Assembly (NCBI RefSeq): GCF_000018605.1
Contig: NC_010003.1
Coordinates: 1,774,501-1,838,500 of the forward strand
DNA: 64,000 bases
Reading direction: 5' to 3'
Source of the DNA: Petrotoga mobilis SJ95
Lineage (GTDB): Bacteria > Thermotogota > Thermotogae > Petrotogales > Petrotogaceae
Shown: in pieces, positions 9,005 through 18,770 of the stretch
How the letters are laid out: each line of letters opens with the position of its first letter
Numbering within the stretch: position 1 is the first letter of the stretch
The notes under the pieces: generated by a model
Told to the model about the DNA's origin: nothing
Databases searched by the model: none
Seen by the model: the letters and a program-made list of their open reading frames with translations, nothing else
Translations under genes and position numbers: made by a program

Positions 9005-11761
9005 TTATTTCTCACCTGTTGGAATTTCAAATCTGAAAGAAGTTCCAGTATCGTCAGATTTTACCAAATAAATTTTACCTTTGTGTTCTTCTTCGATTAT
9101 TTTTTTACAAATAGCTAAACCCAATCCTGTACCGTTACTTTTTGTAGTAAGAAAAGGGGTGAATAATTTTTCTTTAATTTCCTGGGGAATAGAGGGTCCA
9201 TCGTTGGTTATTTCAAAAAAAACTTTATTTTCAGCAGTAAACCCCACTTTTATATCAATTTTTCCATTGTTATTGACACTCTCTAAAGCGTTTTTTATTA
9301 AATTCATCAATACCTGTTTTATTTTATCTTTATCTACTTTTATTAAGATCTCTTCTTTTAACCAATCAGTGTTCACCATAACGTGTTTTTGTTGTATAAA
9401 ATCTTCGTACATCAATATTATTCCGCGTATGATTTCTATTAAATTGACTTCTTCAATCTGGTTAATTTTACCTCCTCTAGAATATTCTAGTATCTCATTT
9501 ACTATATGTTCGAGCCTTGAAAGCTCTTCTTTAATAATTTGGGTGTATTTTTGAATATCATCCATTTCGTTCATTTTAGCTATCCTGTTTAAAAAGCCGC
9601 CGATAATAGTAATAGGATTTCTCACTTCATGAGCTATTCTAGCAGTCATTTCTCCCATGGCAGCAAGTCTTTCACGCTTTTCCATTTCTTTTTGAAGGTT
9701 GTATAGCTCGGTTACATCATCAAAAACAATTATAACGCCTTCTATCACTCCTAATTCTTCGTTTCTCAAAGGGGATAGCTGAATATCAAAAATTTTCTTG
9801 GTATCGGAAAGTTTTACTTCATAATTCTTTAATTTGATATTATTTTTGGTTTCATAAATAACTTTAATTTTTTCAATTATTTCTTCCCCTATTGTATCTG
9901 TTATATCTTGGATAGCTGTTCCGATCATGGTCTCTCTTGGCCTGGAGAAAAAATTTTCTGCCTTTCTGTTCCATTCGTTTATCTTTCCATTTCTATCAAC
10001 AACAACCACCGCAACAGCCAGGTTTTGTAATATATTGTCTTTGAATCTTCTATAGTAATCCATCAAATCTTTTTGCTCTTCTAATCGCAATGTTTTTTCT
10101 TTTAATTCTTGATAATTTTCTATCATTTCTAAAGCTAATCCCATATTATCTTTAAATAATTTTACAATTTCAGTTTCAATGTTGGTGATGGGTTTTTTAT
10201 TTATTTTGTTATCAACTATTACTACTCCTTTAGTTTCAGTCATTCCTGCGACTGGGAAAATAAGAAACTCATTAATTTTAACTATATCGTATATATCCTC
10301 TAAATCTTCCCATTTAATTTCCAACATTTGAGGAACGATATGTAAAACCTGTTTTTTTTCAACGACTCGTTCTAAAATAGGATGCCCTTTATATGCTAAA
10401 ACTTTATTTTGTAAACTGAGGATTAGTTTATTATTGGTGGGTATTTTTATGGCCTCCTCTTTTAGGTACTGAACGACGTTTCCGTATTTTAAAGCCCTAA
10501 TGTTTGCGTCTTTCCAGATTTCGGTAGCGTCTTCTTCTGTATCAGGACCAACCCATATTTTTGGAACAAGGAATCCCCGAACCTTGTCCTTTTCTAAATA
10601 AAGAGCTCTGTTGAACTTGAGACCTCTCCCAGAAGTTAAGCCTAAAAGCATTATTTTTATTGCCAAATTTTTATCGTAAACAGATCTCACAGCTTGGGAT
10701 ATCTTATCCAATGCATTTAGCATATCTAAGTGTTCTTTTTGTTTTTCAATAAGCTGTTCATAATTCATTTTCAATTCAGTCAATTTACTGACTTCATTTT
10801 GAAGTTTGTTGTATAAATTTATTCTATGAATAGAAAAAGCTAATCTTTTGGCGGTGTCCGAAAAAACGTGGAAATCTGCATCATCAAAATTTTTGTAAGT
10901 TCTAAATGAGTATTCTTCTTCTCTGTTATAAACACTTAAAACGCCATAAACTTCATCATTTTGTTCTATAACAGAATAAATAGAAGATTTGAGATCTATA
11001 TTAAAAGGAATAAAATAATTTTGAAAGTTTTCTCGTCCCACTAGCATATAACTCGATCTTTCTTTTATTGCTTTACCTTCGAGGGTATTTTCTATAGGGA
11101 TAGTTCTAGTTATGATTGTGCTTTCATCTATTCCTAAAAAGTATTTGATTTCGAGAGTATCACCTTGAAGTTTCCAGAATGCTATGCTTTCTGCATGTAG
11201 AGAATCTTTTAGGAGTTTTAATACATTATTGACTATTATATCTTTTTCGGTAATTTCTTCTATAATGTCGGTGAGCTTTTCCATTAAAATTACCTTGTCT
11301 TGCAAATCCCTAATTCTCAATTTTTCTATAATCAAATTAATCAATACGGAATAATAAAAAAAATGTTGGTCGAAAGTATTTTTATCAATTTGATTGTCAA
11401 ATAATCCGACGGCGCCAATTAAGCCTTCTTCGGAAAATATCGGATACAAAAATAACTCTCTTATATCGTTTGCAGTAGAACTTACTTGTGAAATATCATC
11501 TTTTAGATTCACAGGTACGATCTCATTTGAAAAAATTTTGTTTTTTAGATCTTCGTCTCCGCGTAGGTATATTTTAATATTTTCAAACTTATCTATTGTA
11601 GAAGCTAAAGCTTTAAAAACCTCTCTGCTTGATTGATAAATAAACATAATGTTGTCTTTCTCCATTGATTCTTTCAATTGGGAAGATACTTCTTTAAAAG
11701 TTGATTTTAATACATTTTGAGGTTTATCATTGTATATAATATTTAAAATTTTGCTTACCAT
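9005..11761 (-). CDS. Cytosolic GAF/PAS sensor histidine kinase
   Basis: About 918 residues with no membrane segment, so it senses an intracellular signal. Tandem GAF-like regions fill roughly residues 20-570 with coiled-coil linkers. A PAS domain (AVVVVDRNGKINEWNRKAE) lies near 585-700. HisKA follows, with the phospho-accepting His in RIAHEVRNP (about residue 711), then HATPase with the N-box NLIKNALES, DGPS and GTGLGL. ATG 11761 is preferred: a TATAAT at 11799-11804 (complement) would place the RNA start close to the alternative ATG at 11794, and GGAG precedes 11761. The signal is unknown. Confidence 0.88.
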   Translation of the reverse strand: MVSKILNIIYNDKPQNVLKSTFKEVSSQLKESMEKDNIMFIYQSSREVFKALASTIDKFENIKIYLRGDEDLKNKIFSNEIVPVNLKDDISQVSSTANDIRELFLYPIFSEEGLIGAVGLFDNQIDKNTFDQHFFYYSVLINLIIEKLRIRDLQDKVILMEKLTDIIEEITEKDIIVNNVLKLLKDSLHAESIAFWKLQGDTLEIKYFLGIDESTIITRTIPIENTLEGKAIKERSSYMLVGRENFQNYFIPFNIDLKSSIYSVIEQNDEVYGVLSVYNREEEYSFRTYKNFDDADFHVFSDTAKRLAFSIHRINLYNKLQNEVSKLTELKMNYEQLIEKQKEHLDMLNALDKISQAVRSVYDKNLAIKIMLLGLTSGRGLKFNRALYLEKDKVRGFLVPKIWVGPDTEEDATEIWKDANIRALKYGNVVQYLKEEAIKIPTNNKLILSLQNKVLAYKGHPILERVVEKKQVLHIVPQMLEIKWEDLEDIYDIVKINEFLIFPVAGMTETKGVVIVDNKINKKPITNIETEIVKLFKDNMGLALEMIENYQELKEKTLRLEEQKDLMDYYRRFKDNILQNLAVAVVVVDRNGKINEWNRKAENFFSRPRETMIGTAIQDITDTIGEEIIEKIKVIYETKNNIKLKNYEVKLSDTKKIFDIQLSPLRNEELGVIEGVIIVFDDVTELYNLQKEMEKRERLAAMGEMTARIAHEVRNPITIIGGFLNRIAKMNEMDDIQKYTQIIKEELSRLEHIVNEILEYSRGGKINQIEEVNLIEIIRGIILMYEDFIQQKHVMVNTDWLKEEILIKVDKDKIKQVLMNLIKNALESVNNNGKIDIKVGFTAENKVFFEITNDGPSIPQEIKEKLFTPFLTTKSNGTGLGLAICKKIIEEEHKGKIYLVKSDDTGTSFRFEIPTGEK

Positions 11762-11798
11762 ATGCTCCACACTCCGATATTTTGTCTTTTTCATTCTA

Positions 11799-11804
11799 AT
11801 TATA
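11799..11804 (-). promoter_or_regulatory. -10 box of the kinase-regulator-ileS operon
   Basis: TATAAT on the minus strand, 38 nt upstream of the preferred start. No clear -35 was found. Confidence 0.4.
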
Positions 11805-11939
11805 ACACTAAATTGCTTAAAAATGGGATAAAAAATACTGTAAATTCACCAATTGAATGAAATTTTCTAATGACAAGTTGGATATATTGGGCGGTTTTAT
11901 AAAAGAAAATGAATTAAAACAGAAATTTAAAAATTTTTC

Positions 11940-11968
11940 TTGACATTTTACATTGAAAAGGATATAAT
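11940..11968 (+). promoter_or_regulatory. Consensus sigma-70-type promoter of clpC
   Basis: TTGACA (11940-11945), 17-bp spacer, TATAAT (11963-11968), a perfect match to the vegetative consensus. The leader of about 90 nt has a small TCCCT-GAA-AGGGA hairpin before the Shine-Dalgarno site. No CIRCE or CtsR-like operator was recognised. Confidence 0.88.
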
Positions 11969-12064
11969 GAAAATAGAATTAGCAAATAAAAGTAACGAGT
12001 GATAAAATACTTTATTACGTAGAAAAAAACTCCCTGAAAGGGATCTATGGATGGAGGTGACTTA

Positions 12065-14527
12065 ATGAGATTCAATCCGAATGATTTTACTGAAAAATCT
12101 TTAAAAGCATTTCAAGAAGCTCAAAATGTTCTAGGTTATTCAGGAGGTAATATTCTCAAACCTGAGCATTTGTTGTTAGCAATTTTAAATGTTGAAGATG
12201 AAAATGTGGGGAAAATTTTTCAAGGTACCAATACTAATTCTATAAAAAGCAAACTTGAAGAAGCTTTATCCGAAGAAATGGGAGTTTATTACTCAATGTC
12301 CTATGGTAGTGCACAAGGTATTTATCTATCAACTAGTTTAGCAAATGCTTTACAAATAGCTAAATCAGAATCCGACAGGATGGGTTTTAAAAAAATTCCT
12401 TTACTAGCCTTATTGTTAGGGATTTTAAAGGAAGGTACATCTTACGCTTCCAAACTTCTGTCTGCTTATACTACGGAAGCTTTAATTAGAGAACGGCTAC
12501 AAGAGATGTTAGAAAACGGAGACGAAGAAATAGAATCAGGTATGGGAGATCCTTTGAAAAAATTTACTGTTGATTTAACCAAAGAGGCAAAGAAAGGAAA
12601 GCTTACGCCTGTGATAGGAAGAGAAAAAGAAATAAATAGAATGATTGAAATATTATCAAGAAAGTCTAAAAATAATCCAGTATTAGTTGGCGACGCTGGA
12701 GTTGGGAAAACAGCCGTAGTAGAAGGTTTAGCGCAGTTGATAGTAGATGAAAATCCTCCTTCTTATTTGAAAAATAAGAAAATTTTACAATTAGACATGG
12801 CCGCCTTGTTGGCAGGTTCTAAATTTAGAGGTGAATTTGAAGAAAGGCTTAAATCAGTTATCGATACTGTAAAAGAAAAGAGCGACGAAATTATTCTTTT
12901 TATCGATGAACTTCACAATATAATAGGGGCTGGAGTGGCTGAAGGAAATGCAATGGATGCCGCAAATATTTTGAAGCCAGCTTTAGCTAGAGGTGAAATA
13001 AAGGTTATTGGAGCAACAACCTATGAAGAATATAAAAAATACATTGAAAAGGACAAAGCATTAGCGAGAAGGTTTCAACCGGTGTATGTACAAGAACCTA
13101 CCCCTGAGCAGGCTATTGAAATACTTAAGGGTATAAAAGAAACTTACGAAAAACATCATAAGGTCGAAATATTGAATGAAGCTTTAATCGCAGCAGTTAA
13201 TCTTTCTCATAGATATATTAACGACAGATTCTTACCCGATAAAGCCATAGATTTGATAGATGAAGCTTGTGCCAGAGTGAAGTTGAGAAACTCAGCCAAA
13301 CCAGAGAAAATTAGAGAATTGGAAAAGAAATTGTCAAAATTAGAAGAAGAGATTAATAAACTAACTTTAGAGGAAAAATATGAAGAAGCCTCCAAAAAAA
13401 AGGCAGAGTATTTTGACCTTCAAAAGGAATTAGAACAAGCACAAAAAGCTGCTAAACGAGTACAAAGCGAAATAAGCAATGTTGTAGATGAAGACATAAT
13501 AGCCTCTTTGGTACAAGAATGGACTGGAATCCCTGTTACACGAATGGTTGAAGATGAAAAGAAAAAACTTGCCAACCTTGAAAACGAAATACACAAAAGA
13601 CTCGTTGACCAAGATGAAGCGGTTAACACTGTTGCAGATCATATTAAAAAGGCCAGAGCGGGATTGAAAGATCCTAAGAAACCAGTTGGTTCATTCTTGT
13701 TCCTTGGTCCAACTGGAGTAGGAAAGACTGAACTAGCAAAAACATTAGCCGAGATATTATTTGGTACTGAAGACGCACTCGTGAGAATAGATATGAGTGA
13801 ATACATGGAAAAATTCAACGTTTCTAGGTTAGTAGGTGCAGCACCAGGTTACGTAGGTTTCGAACAAGGTGGACAACTAACAGAAATGATCAGAAGGCGA
13901 CCCTATTCCGTTGTATTATTCGATGAAGTTGAAAAAGCTCATCCCGATGTATTCAACATATTGTTACAGATCTTAGACGATGGTAGGTTAACAGATTCTC
14001 AAGGTAGGACCGTCAATTTCAGTAATACCATCATAATACTAACTTCCAACTTAGGTTCAGAGTTACTAAATAAAACCAAGAAAAGTGTTGGTTTTGTTGG
14101 AGAAACAGAAGAAGAATCTTATGAAAACACAAAAAATGAAATTATGAGCCAAGTAAAATTGGCATTTAGACCTGAGTTTATTAACAGGCTCGACGATATT
14201 ATAGTTTTCAAACCCTTGGGTATCTCCCAGATAAAGAGAATAGTCGATATAATGATTTCAAGGTTAGAAGAGAGATTGAAGGAGAAACATATTAGTATTC
14301 AAATAACAGAAGCAGCGAAGGACGTTATAGCAAAAGAAGGATTTGATCCAGTTTATGGGGCTAGACCGTTGAGAAGAGTCATAGAAAGAAAAATAGAGTC
14401 TCCTTTGGCAACTATGATCATTGAAGATACTATAAAAGAAGGAGATACGGTTATAGTTGACTCAAAAGATGGTGAAAATTTAGAAATAAGAAAATCTGGA
14501 GGAGAATTATTAAAAAAGCGGGATTAA
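12065..14527 (+). CDS. clpC: ClpC-type AAA+ unfoldase
   Basis: An 820-residue Hsp100 protein with two AAA+ modules. An N-domain with PEHLLLAIL leads into D1, with Walker A GDAGVGKT (209-216) and Walker B LFIDELHNI. A short middle domain with a UVR-like segment (EEKYEEASKKKAEY) follows. D2 has Walker A GPTGVGKT (548-555) and VVLFDEVEKAH. The short middle domain and the VGF tripeptide (675-677), the loop that docks on ClpP, mark it as ClpC rather than ClpB. It would feed unfolded proteins to ClpP. ATG 12065 has GGAGGTGA 5-7 nt upstream; an in-frame ATG at 12047 lies upstream of that site and is not used. It is monocistronic, with its own promoter and terminator. Confidence 0.9.
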   Translation: MRFNPNDFTEKSLKAFQEAQNVLGYSGGNILKPEHLLLAILNVEDENVGKIFQGTNTNSIKSKLEEALSEEMGVYYSMSYGSAQGIYLSTSLANALQIAKSESDRMGFKKIPLLALLLGILKEGTSYASKLLSAYTTEALIRERLQEMLENGDEEIESGMGDPLKKFTVDLTKEAKKGKLTPVIGREKEINRMIEILSRKSKNNPVLVGDAGVGKTAVVEGLAQLIVDENPPSYLKNKKILQLDMAALLAGSKFRGEFEERLKSVIDTVKEKSDEIILFIDELHNIIGAGVAEGNAMDAANILKPALARGEIKVIGATTYEEYKKYIEKDKALARRFQPVYVQEPTPEQAIEILKGIKETYEKHHKVEILNEALIAAVNLSHRYINDRFLPDKAIDLIDEACARVKLRNSAKPEKIRELEKKLSKLEEEINKLTLEEKYEEASKKKAEYFDLQKELEQAQKAAKRVQSEISNVVDEDIIASLVQEWTGIPVTRMVEDEKKKLANLENEIHKRLVDQDEAVNTVADHIKKARAGLKDPKKPVGSFLFLGPTGVGKTELAKTLAEILFGTEDALVRIDMSEYMEKFNVSRLVGAAPGYVGFEQGGQLTEMIRRRPYSVVLFDEVEKAHPDVFNILLQILDDGRLTDSQGRTVNFSNTIIILTSNLGSELLNKTKKSVGFVGETEEESYENTKNEIMSQVKLAFRPEFINRLDDIIVFKPLGISQIKRIVDIMISRLEERLKEKHISIQITEAAKDVIAKEGFDPVYGARPLRRVIERKIESPLATMIIEDTIKEGDTVIVDSKDGENLEIRKSGGELLKKRD

Positions 14528-14540
14528 CATCCCGCTTTTT
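14513..14540. terminator. Bidirectional terminator between clpC and rub
   Basis: A 12-bp stem AAAAAGCGGGAT / ATCCCGCTTTTT around a 4-nt loop that contains the clpC stop codon. It serves clpC and the convergent rbr-sor-rub operon. Confidence 0.93.
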
Positions 14541-14703
14541 ATTCTTCAAGTAATTCAAAGTCTTCTTTAGCTGCACCACAAACTGGGCAAGTCCAATCAT
14601 CGGGCAAATCTTCAAAAGAGGTTCCTGGTTCTATATCGTTATCAGGATCTCCTGCTTCTGGATCGTAAATATATCCACAAATCATACACCTGTATTTTTT
14701 CAT
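14539..14703 (-). CDS. rub: Rubredoxin
   Basis: A 54-residue small iron-sulfur electron carrier, short enough to be missed by gene callers. It begins [18 protein letters not shown] and ends with [18 protein letters not shown]. The two CxxCG motifs bind a single Fe, and the segment with GD...IEPGT is typical. It is the last gene of the rbr-sor-rub operon and would pass electrons to superoxide reductase and rubrerythrin. Shine-Dalgarno AGGAG lies about 10 nt before the ATG. The stop overlaps the terminator stem shared with clpC. Confidence 0.95.
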   Translation of the reverse strand: MKKYRCMICGYIYDPEAGDPDNDIEPGTSFEDLPDDWTCPVCGAAKEDFELLEE

Positions 14704-14736
14704 TTTTTATCAGCTCCTATTTAGTATTTTCAAAAA

Positions 14737-15090
14737 TCATCCTACAGAAACTTTTTTAGTGTTTTCCCAAAGTCCATGAATATTGCAATGAGAGAGGGCG
14801 ATCAACGTTCCTGATTTGGTTAACTTAATTTTTGCTTTTACGTGAGGTTCCCCCACCACAGGTCCAAAAATATATCTGCCAACATGTACGGTATTTGGAT
14901 CATCATCATATTGTATAAAAAGATCTATCCATTCAATATGGTGTTCTACTGTGTTCGGATGTTTAATCTCTTTACCTATCTGTACATCTACTTCAAACTC
15001 TTCGTTAGGTTCCACTTTGTCTGGACAATCGATTGTAGGGACATGTTTTTCATTTTTGAAATCATTAATCTTGATAACATCACCTAACAC
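14737..15090 (-). CDS. sor: Superoxide reductase (neelaredoxin type)
   Basis: A 117-residue class II superoxide reductase, which reduces superoxide to peroxide without releasing O2. The Fe(His)4Cys ligands are visible as the His of EKHVP, the His residues of VEHHIEWI, and the Cys and His of CNIHGLW. There is no N-terminal desulforedoxin domain, as in Thermotoga and Pyrococcus enzymes. GTG start at 15090 with GGAGATG about 9 nt upstream. It lies between rubrerythrin and rubredoxin, its likely reductant. Confidence 0.93.
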   Translation of the reverse strand: MLGDVIKINDFKNEKHVPTIDCPDKVEPNEEFEVDVQIGKEIKHPNTVEHHIEWIDLFIQYDDDPNTVHVGRYIFGPVVGEPHVKAKIKLTKSGTLIALSHCNIHGLWENTKKVSVG

Positions 15091-15121
15091 AAAGAATCAT
15101 CTCCTTTCTTAAAAAATCTAG

Positions 15122-15631
15122 TTAGAATTCTACAAATTTGCTTCTCGGAGCTCCGCAAACAGGACATTTTTCTGGTGCTTCTCCTTCTACAGTATAACCA
15201 CAGACATCACATATGAAGATTTTACCAACTTCAACATCTTTACCCTGGTCTGCAACCTTTTTTGCGTTCTTGTACCACTCTGCGTGTATTTTCTCTGCTT
15301 CCAAAGCAAAATAGGTGGTTCTTACCGCTTCATTTTCTTCTTGAAAGTTAGCTGCATTGTTGTACACTGGATACATTTCTTCAATTTCAAAGGTTTCTCC
15401 GTCTATACATTGTTGGAGGTTATCTTGAGTTGATCCAATATAACCCAAGGCTCTGTAATGATTCCTTGCATGAACAAACTCAGCATGGGCAATAGCTTTC
15501 CACATTCTTGCAAGGTTTTTTAACCCTTTTTCTTCCGCTTCAGTAGAGAAAATCAAATACTTCATATGTGCCTTGGATTCACCACAAAATGCATCCTCTA
15601 AAAACTGTCTTGTCATTTCTCTTTCTACCAA
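15122..15631 (-). CDS. rbr: Rubrerythrin
   Basis: A 169-residue peroxide reductase. The ferritin-like di-iron domain (ExxH patterns AEFVHARNH and [10 protein letters not shown], with E-S-K-A-H-M-K-Y at the start) is followed by a C-terminal rubredoxin domain, [10 protein letters not shown]...CPVCGAP. It removes the peroxide made by superoxide reductase. First gene of the rbr-sor-rub operon. The start is a TTG at 15631 with AGGGGGT about 9 nt upstream; an ATG five codons on is an alternative with weaker support. Confidence 0.95.
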   Translation of the reverse strand: MVEREMTRQFLEDAFCGESKAHMKYLIFSTEAEEKGLKNLARMWKAIAHAEFVHARNHYRALGYIGSTQDNLQQCIDGETFEIEEMYPVYNNAANFQEENEAVRTTYFALEAEKIHAEWYKNAKKVADQGKDVEVGKIFICDVCGYTVEGEAPEKCPVCGAPRSKFVEF

Positions 15632-15768
15632 AGTTATCTACCCCCTTATTTAAACTTATTATCGTCTTTCAAAATTCTTAAATGTTTTAAAGGCGCAATC
15701 TAAAGTAAAGTATAACATGAAAGTTTTAAAAAAAGATTAAAAAAATAACATAATTTTGAAATAAAAGA

Positions 15769-17583
15769 TCAATTCTTATTGGATAAGCTTTCTTTAAGTG
15801 AAGAAATAAACCTATCCACCTCTTTTATGTTCTGTAGGATTTCTTTTATATTATTTACAAACGTTTTGACGGAGCTAGATATTTCTTCAGCGGTAGCCGA
15901 ACCTTCTTCGGATATAGCTAGTAAGTTTTGGGTGTTTTTAGTTAAATCTTCTAGTTTGACCCCTTCACTGCTTAATTCGTTTAATATTTCGTGTATCTCT
16001 TTAGAGATATTTTTTATATTAGTTGCAGATTCTTTATTATTTAGAGAGCTAATTCTTAGATTGTTAGCTCCTTCTCTCATTGCCTTAAACTCTTTTTCCA
16101 CAGTTTCTGTTAATAGCTGAATACCTGAAGATATTCTACTAAGTATATTATCAATCTGTGAAGCGGCTATTTTGCTTTCCTCTGCTAATTTTCTTATTTC
16201 ATCAGCTACCACCGCAAATCCTCTGCCAGCTTCTCCTGCTCTTGAAGCTTCAATTGCCGCGTTTAAGGCTAACAAATTAGTTTGATCAGCAATACCCTTT
16301 ACCGTGTCAACAACCTTAAGAATTTCTTTAGTATCCTCTTCTAACTTATCACTTTCTTTCACTAAATTATTGAATCTTTCGCTCATATTTTCTATTTCTT
16401 TTGAGGATGCTTCTACTTTTGAAGAGGAATCATTGATTCTTTTGACAGCATTTTCCAAAGAGTCTACCATCTGATCTTCTCTAGATATGATACTTTGTAT
16501 TGTATTTACATTTACTTCAACTACATTTGATATTGATTCGGCATCTTGAGCGATCTGTTCCGAACTTATAGCCACCTGTTCAACTAGTTCTCCTATTGAG
16601 TCACTTATTTCCTTCATTTCTTCAGCTCTTTCGCCAACTTTTTCAGTAAAGGTTTCTATTTCTTCTATATCTCCAGTTAATTGAATAAAAATACCATTAA
16701 AATTGCTTCTCAAATTATCAATTTCTAAAGAATGCTTTTCAAGCATTTTTTCTCCCTTTAAAAGTACGGGTTTATCATATTCGAGGTTATTTAAATTTTG
16801 CAACCCTTCTGAAGAAGAAGAAAATAACCTTTTGAAATAATTACCCATCGAAAGAATAAACGCTCCAGATAAGATACCTGTAATTAAAAATGTATACCAA
16901 TGGTTTCCTAAAATCCAAGTAAAAAGCCAAGATAATAAAAAGACAATGATTATTGTATAAAAAGTTAGAGAAGTGAAAAACATTTTCATTAATGATAAGC
17001 TCATAGCTGTGAAAAACCTTGCCTTCTTGATTTTTGCGTATGGTTTCTCGCTTTTTAATTTTATTTTTAGAAAACTTCCCTGATCAGTGTTTCCTTGATC
17101 AATAATCTCATATTCAATTTTTTCACCAAAAACCTCGGCGGAACCTTCCAACAATCCTAAGAAATAGTATCTCATATCTCTGAAAGAACGATAGGTAATG
17201 TAGGCTGAGTTGCTATCTATGATTTCAAATTCAATCGCGGGAGGTTTGGCTCCTTTTATTCTCCTTGTCAACGATTTATGAACGTCATTCATGGTTGATA
17301 AAAATGACAGAAGTCCCTTTTTTCTGAAAAAATTAGGGTAATATTTTTTGAACGTATAAATGTTTTTTTTCCCTAATTCTTTCATGAGCTCTTCTTTTGA
17401 TTTATTAGTTGTTTTACTCATTAAATCAAGAAGTTTAAAAACTTTTGAATCTTCCAAATCTTCGAAAGGAGAGAAGTGTTTATCTTTTGGAATTCCTATT
17501 TCGGTTAAAAGCTGATTAACATAATCTTCTCCATATGTATTTTTCCAAGTTTCCATCCAAGTTTCTACGATCATTCCCTTCAT
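15769..17583 (-). CDS. H-NOX heme sensor fused to methyl-accepting chemotaxis protein
   Basis: A 604-residue gas-sensing chemoreceptor. Residues 1-185 form an H-NOX (HNOB) heme domain with proximal ligand H102, the YxSxR heme-propionate motif Y131/S133/R135 and P115. The distal-pocket trio W9, N74 and Y140 is also present. All have the same numbers as in Thermoanaerobacter Tar4 H-NOX, where Y140 hydrogen-bonds bound O2. Two membrane helices (about 205-250) anchor it. A cytoplasmic MCP signalling domain follows, with the hairpin tip around [23 protein letters not shown] 17583 has AGGAGGG 6 nt upstream. It is probably an oxygen (or NO) sensor feeding CheA/CheW. It is monocistronic and next to the oxygen-defence operon. 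Confidence 0.93.
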   Translation of the reverse strand: MKGMIVETWMETWKNTYGEDYVNQLLTEIGIPKDKHFSPFEDLEDSKVFKLLDLMSKTTNKSKEELMKELGKKNIYTFKKYYPNFFRKKGLLSFLSTMNDVHKSLTRRIKGAKPPAIEFEIIDSNSAYITYRSFRDMRYYFLGLLEGSAEVFGEKIEYEIIDQGNTDQGSFLKIKLKSEKPYAKIKKARFFTAMSLSLMKMFFTSLTFYTIIIVFLLSWLFTWILGNHWYTFLITGILSGAFILSMGNYFKRLFSSSSEGLQNLNNLEYDKPVLLKGEKMLEKHSLEIDNLRSNFNGIFIQLTGDIEEIETFTEKVGERAEEMKEISDSIGELVEQVAISSEQIAQDAESISNVVEVNVNTIQSIISREDQMVDSLENAVKRINDSSSKVEASSKEIENMSERFNNLVKESDKLEEDTKEILKVVDTVKGIADQTNLLALNAAIEASRAGEAGRGFAVVADEIRKLAEESKIAASQIDNILSRISSGIQLLTETVEKEFKAMREGANNLRISSLNNKESATNIKNISKEIHEILNELSSEGVKLEDLTKNTQNLLAISEEGSATAEEISSSVKTFVNNIKEILQNIKEVDRFISSLKESLSNKN

Positions 17584-17683
17584 CAAATTCCCTCCTAAGT
17601 GTAGTAGTTATAGCAACTTTAAGAATTCTAAACCAAGCTTTAGCAGCCCGAACAATAAAAAATCTTTATCTTTTTGTCCTTAA

Positions 17684-17692
17684 ATTATACCA
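17684..17692 (-). promoter_or_regulatory. Extended -10 promoter of the H-NOX-MCP gene
   Basis: TGGTATAAT on the minus strand, 100 nt upstream of the start. The -35 is weak. The rest of the 17584-17895 spacer holds no gene that I can see. Confidence 0.45.
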
Positions 17693-17818
17693 TATTTTTT
17701 CTGGTTATTTAATTATTAAAAATACAGGGCAAATAATTTGTATATTTAGAAAATGCCTAAATAGACTAATTGATTGGTTAATAAGTTTGAGAAAGCTTAT
17801 TTATTGCACGAAAGGCCT

Positions 17819-17845
17819 TTGAAATCTGCAAAATTGTGATATAAT
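17819..17845 (+). promoter_or_regulatory. Promoter of the 17896 gene
   Basis: TTGAAA (17819-17824), 15-bp spacer, TATAAT (17840-17845) preceded by TGA, giving an extended -10. Confidence 0.55.
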
Positions 17846-17895
17846 AATTAAAATGATATAAAAATCTCTTTTTCCAAAGGAGGTACGCAAAAAGG

Positions 17896-18204
17896 ATGGC
17901 TAAGAATAATGTTGAAGATTTAGAGAATAGAATAAAACTATTAGAAGAACAAAATAAAGAAAATAGGGAAACTTTGGACGACCTGCTTTTTCAAAATTCA
18001 AAGATGAAAGAAAAATTAAATAAAATATGGCGTAATCTGAAGATCATGTTTTGGTTATTTTTTGGTTTAGTTGCATGTTTAATATTAATTTTTACCACTA
18101 CCCCACCCGTGGTAATCGGTTTATGGATCATCTTTGGAGCTATTTTATTTACTGTATTAATTTTTTATTATTACTTTAAATTTGCTTATAATAAATTTGA
18201 ATAA
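17896..18204 (+). CDS. Small coiled-coil membrane protein, unknown function
   Basis: A 102-residue protein I do not recognise. Residues 5-45 are a charged coiled coil (LENRIKLLEEQNKENRE), followed by two membrane helices (about 47-67 and 71-95). The ATG has AAGGAGGT upstream, and the next gene (HD protein) starts 12 nt downstream, so the two are probably co-transcribed. A scaffold or sensor role for the coiled coil is only a guess. Confidence 0.75.
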   Translation: MAKNNVEDLENRIKLLEEQNKENRETLDDLLFQNSKMKEKLNKIWRNLKIMFWLFFGLVACLILIFTTTPPVVIGLWIIFGAILFTVLIFYYYFKFAYNKFE

Positions 18205-18216
18205 GGAGTGATTTTT

Positions 18217-18762
18217 TTGACTAAAGAAGAAGCCCTTGAGTTACTAAAGCAAAACTTAAAAACGGATAATTTGTTCACTCATTCCCTTGCCGTTGGAGCT
18301 ATTATGAAAGAGTTAGCAATACATCTAAACAAAGATGAGCAAAAATGGGAAATCACCGGTTTACTACACGACTTGGATTACGAAGAAACCAAAGATGATC
18401 CAGCTAATCATGCGTTAAAAACTGTTGAAATGCTTGGAGACAAGGTCGATCAAGATGTAAAAGACGCTATATTGGCGCATAACGAAAAAAAAGCGTTGGA
18501 AAAAGATATTGAGATAGCCTTATATGCTGCAGATCAACTTTCTGGGCTTATTGTTGCCTCTGTCTTAGTAAGGCCAAGCAAAGATATAGCTGAATTATCA
18601 GTTAAATCATTAAAAAAAAAGTTCAAAGACAATGCTTTTGCTAGAGGAGCGGACAGAGAAAAAATAAAAGAAATAACCAAACTGAACATCGAATTAGACG
18701 ATTTCTTCAAAATAGCCATAGATGGTATGGTTCGAATAAAAGACGAATTGAACTTAGTTTGA
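18217..18762 (+). CDS. HD-superfamily hydrolase (HDIG type)
   Basis: A 181-residue protein of the HD metal-dependent phosphohydrolase superfamily. The HD pattern is seen as H in FTHSLAVGA, HD in GLLHDLDYEE, H in NHALKTVEML, and a later D in YAADQLSGL. This layout resembles HDIG-domain proteins that cleave nucleotides or cyclic nucleotides, but the substrate cannot be told. TTG 18217 is preferred since AAGGAG (18203-18208) overlaps the alternative GTG at 18208. It follows the 17896 gene closely. Confidence 0.82.
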   Translation: MTKEEALELLKQNLKTDNLFTHSLAVGAIMKELAIHLNKDEQKWEITGLLHDLDYEETKDDPANHALKTVEMLGDKVDQDVKDAILAHNEKKALEKDIEIALYAADQLSGLIVASVLVRPSKDIAELSVKSLKKKFKDNAFARGADREKIKEITKLNIELDDFFKIAIDGMVRIKDELNLV

Positions 18763-18770
18763 TAAACACT

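Noticed and set aside
9081-9554. 157-codon ORF antisense to the histidine kinase
   Set aside because: It lies wholly inside conserved kinase coding sequence, is Ser/Ile-rich and lacks a plausible start signal; a shadow frame.
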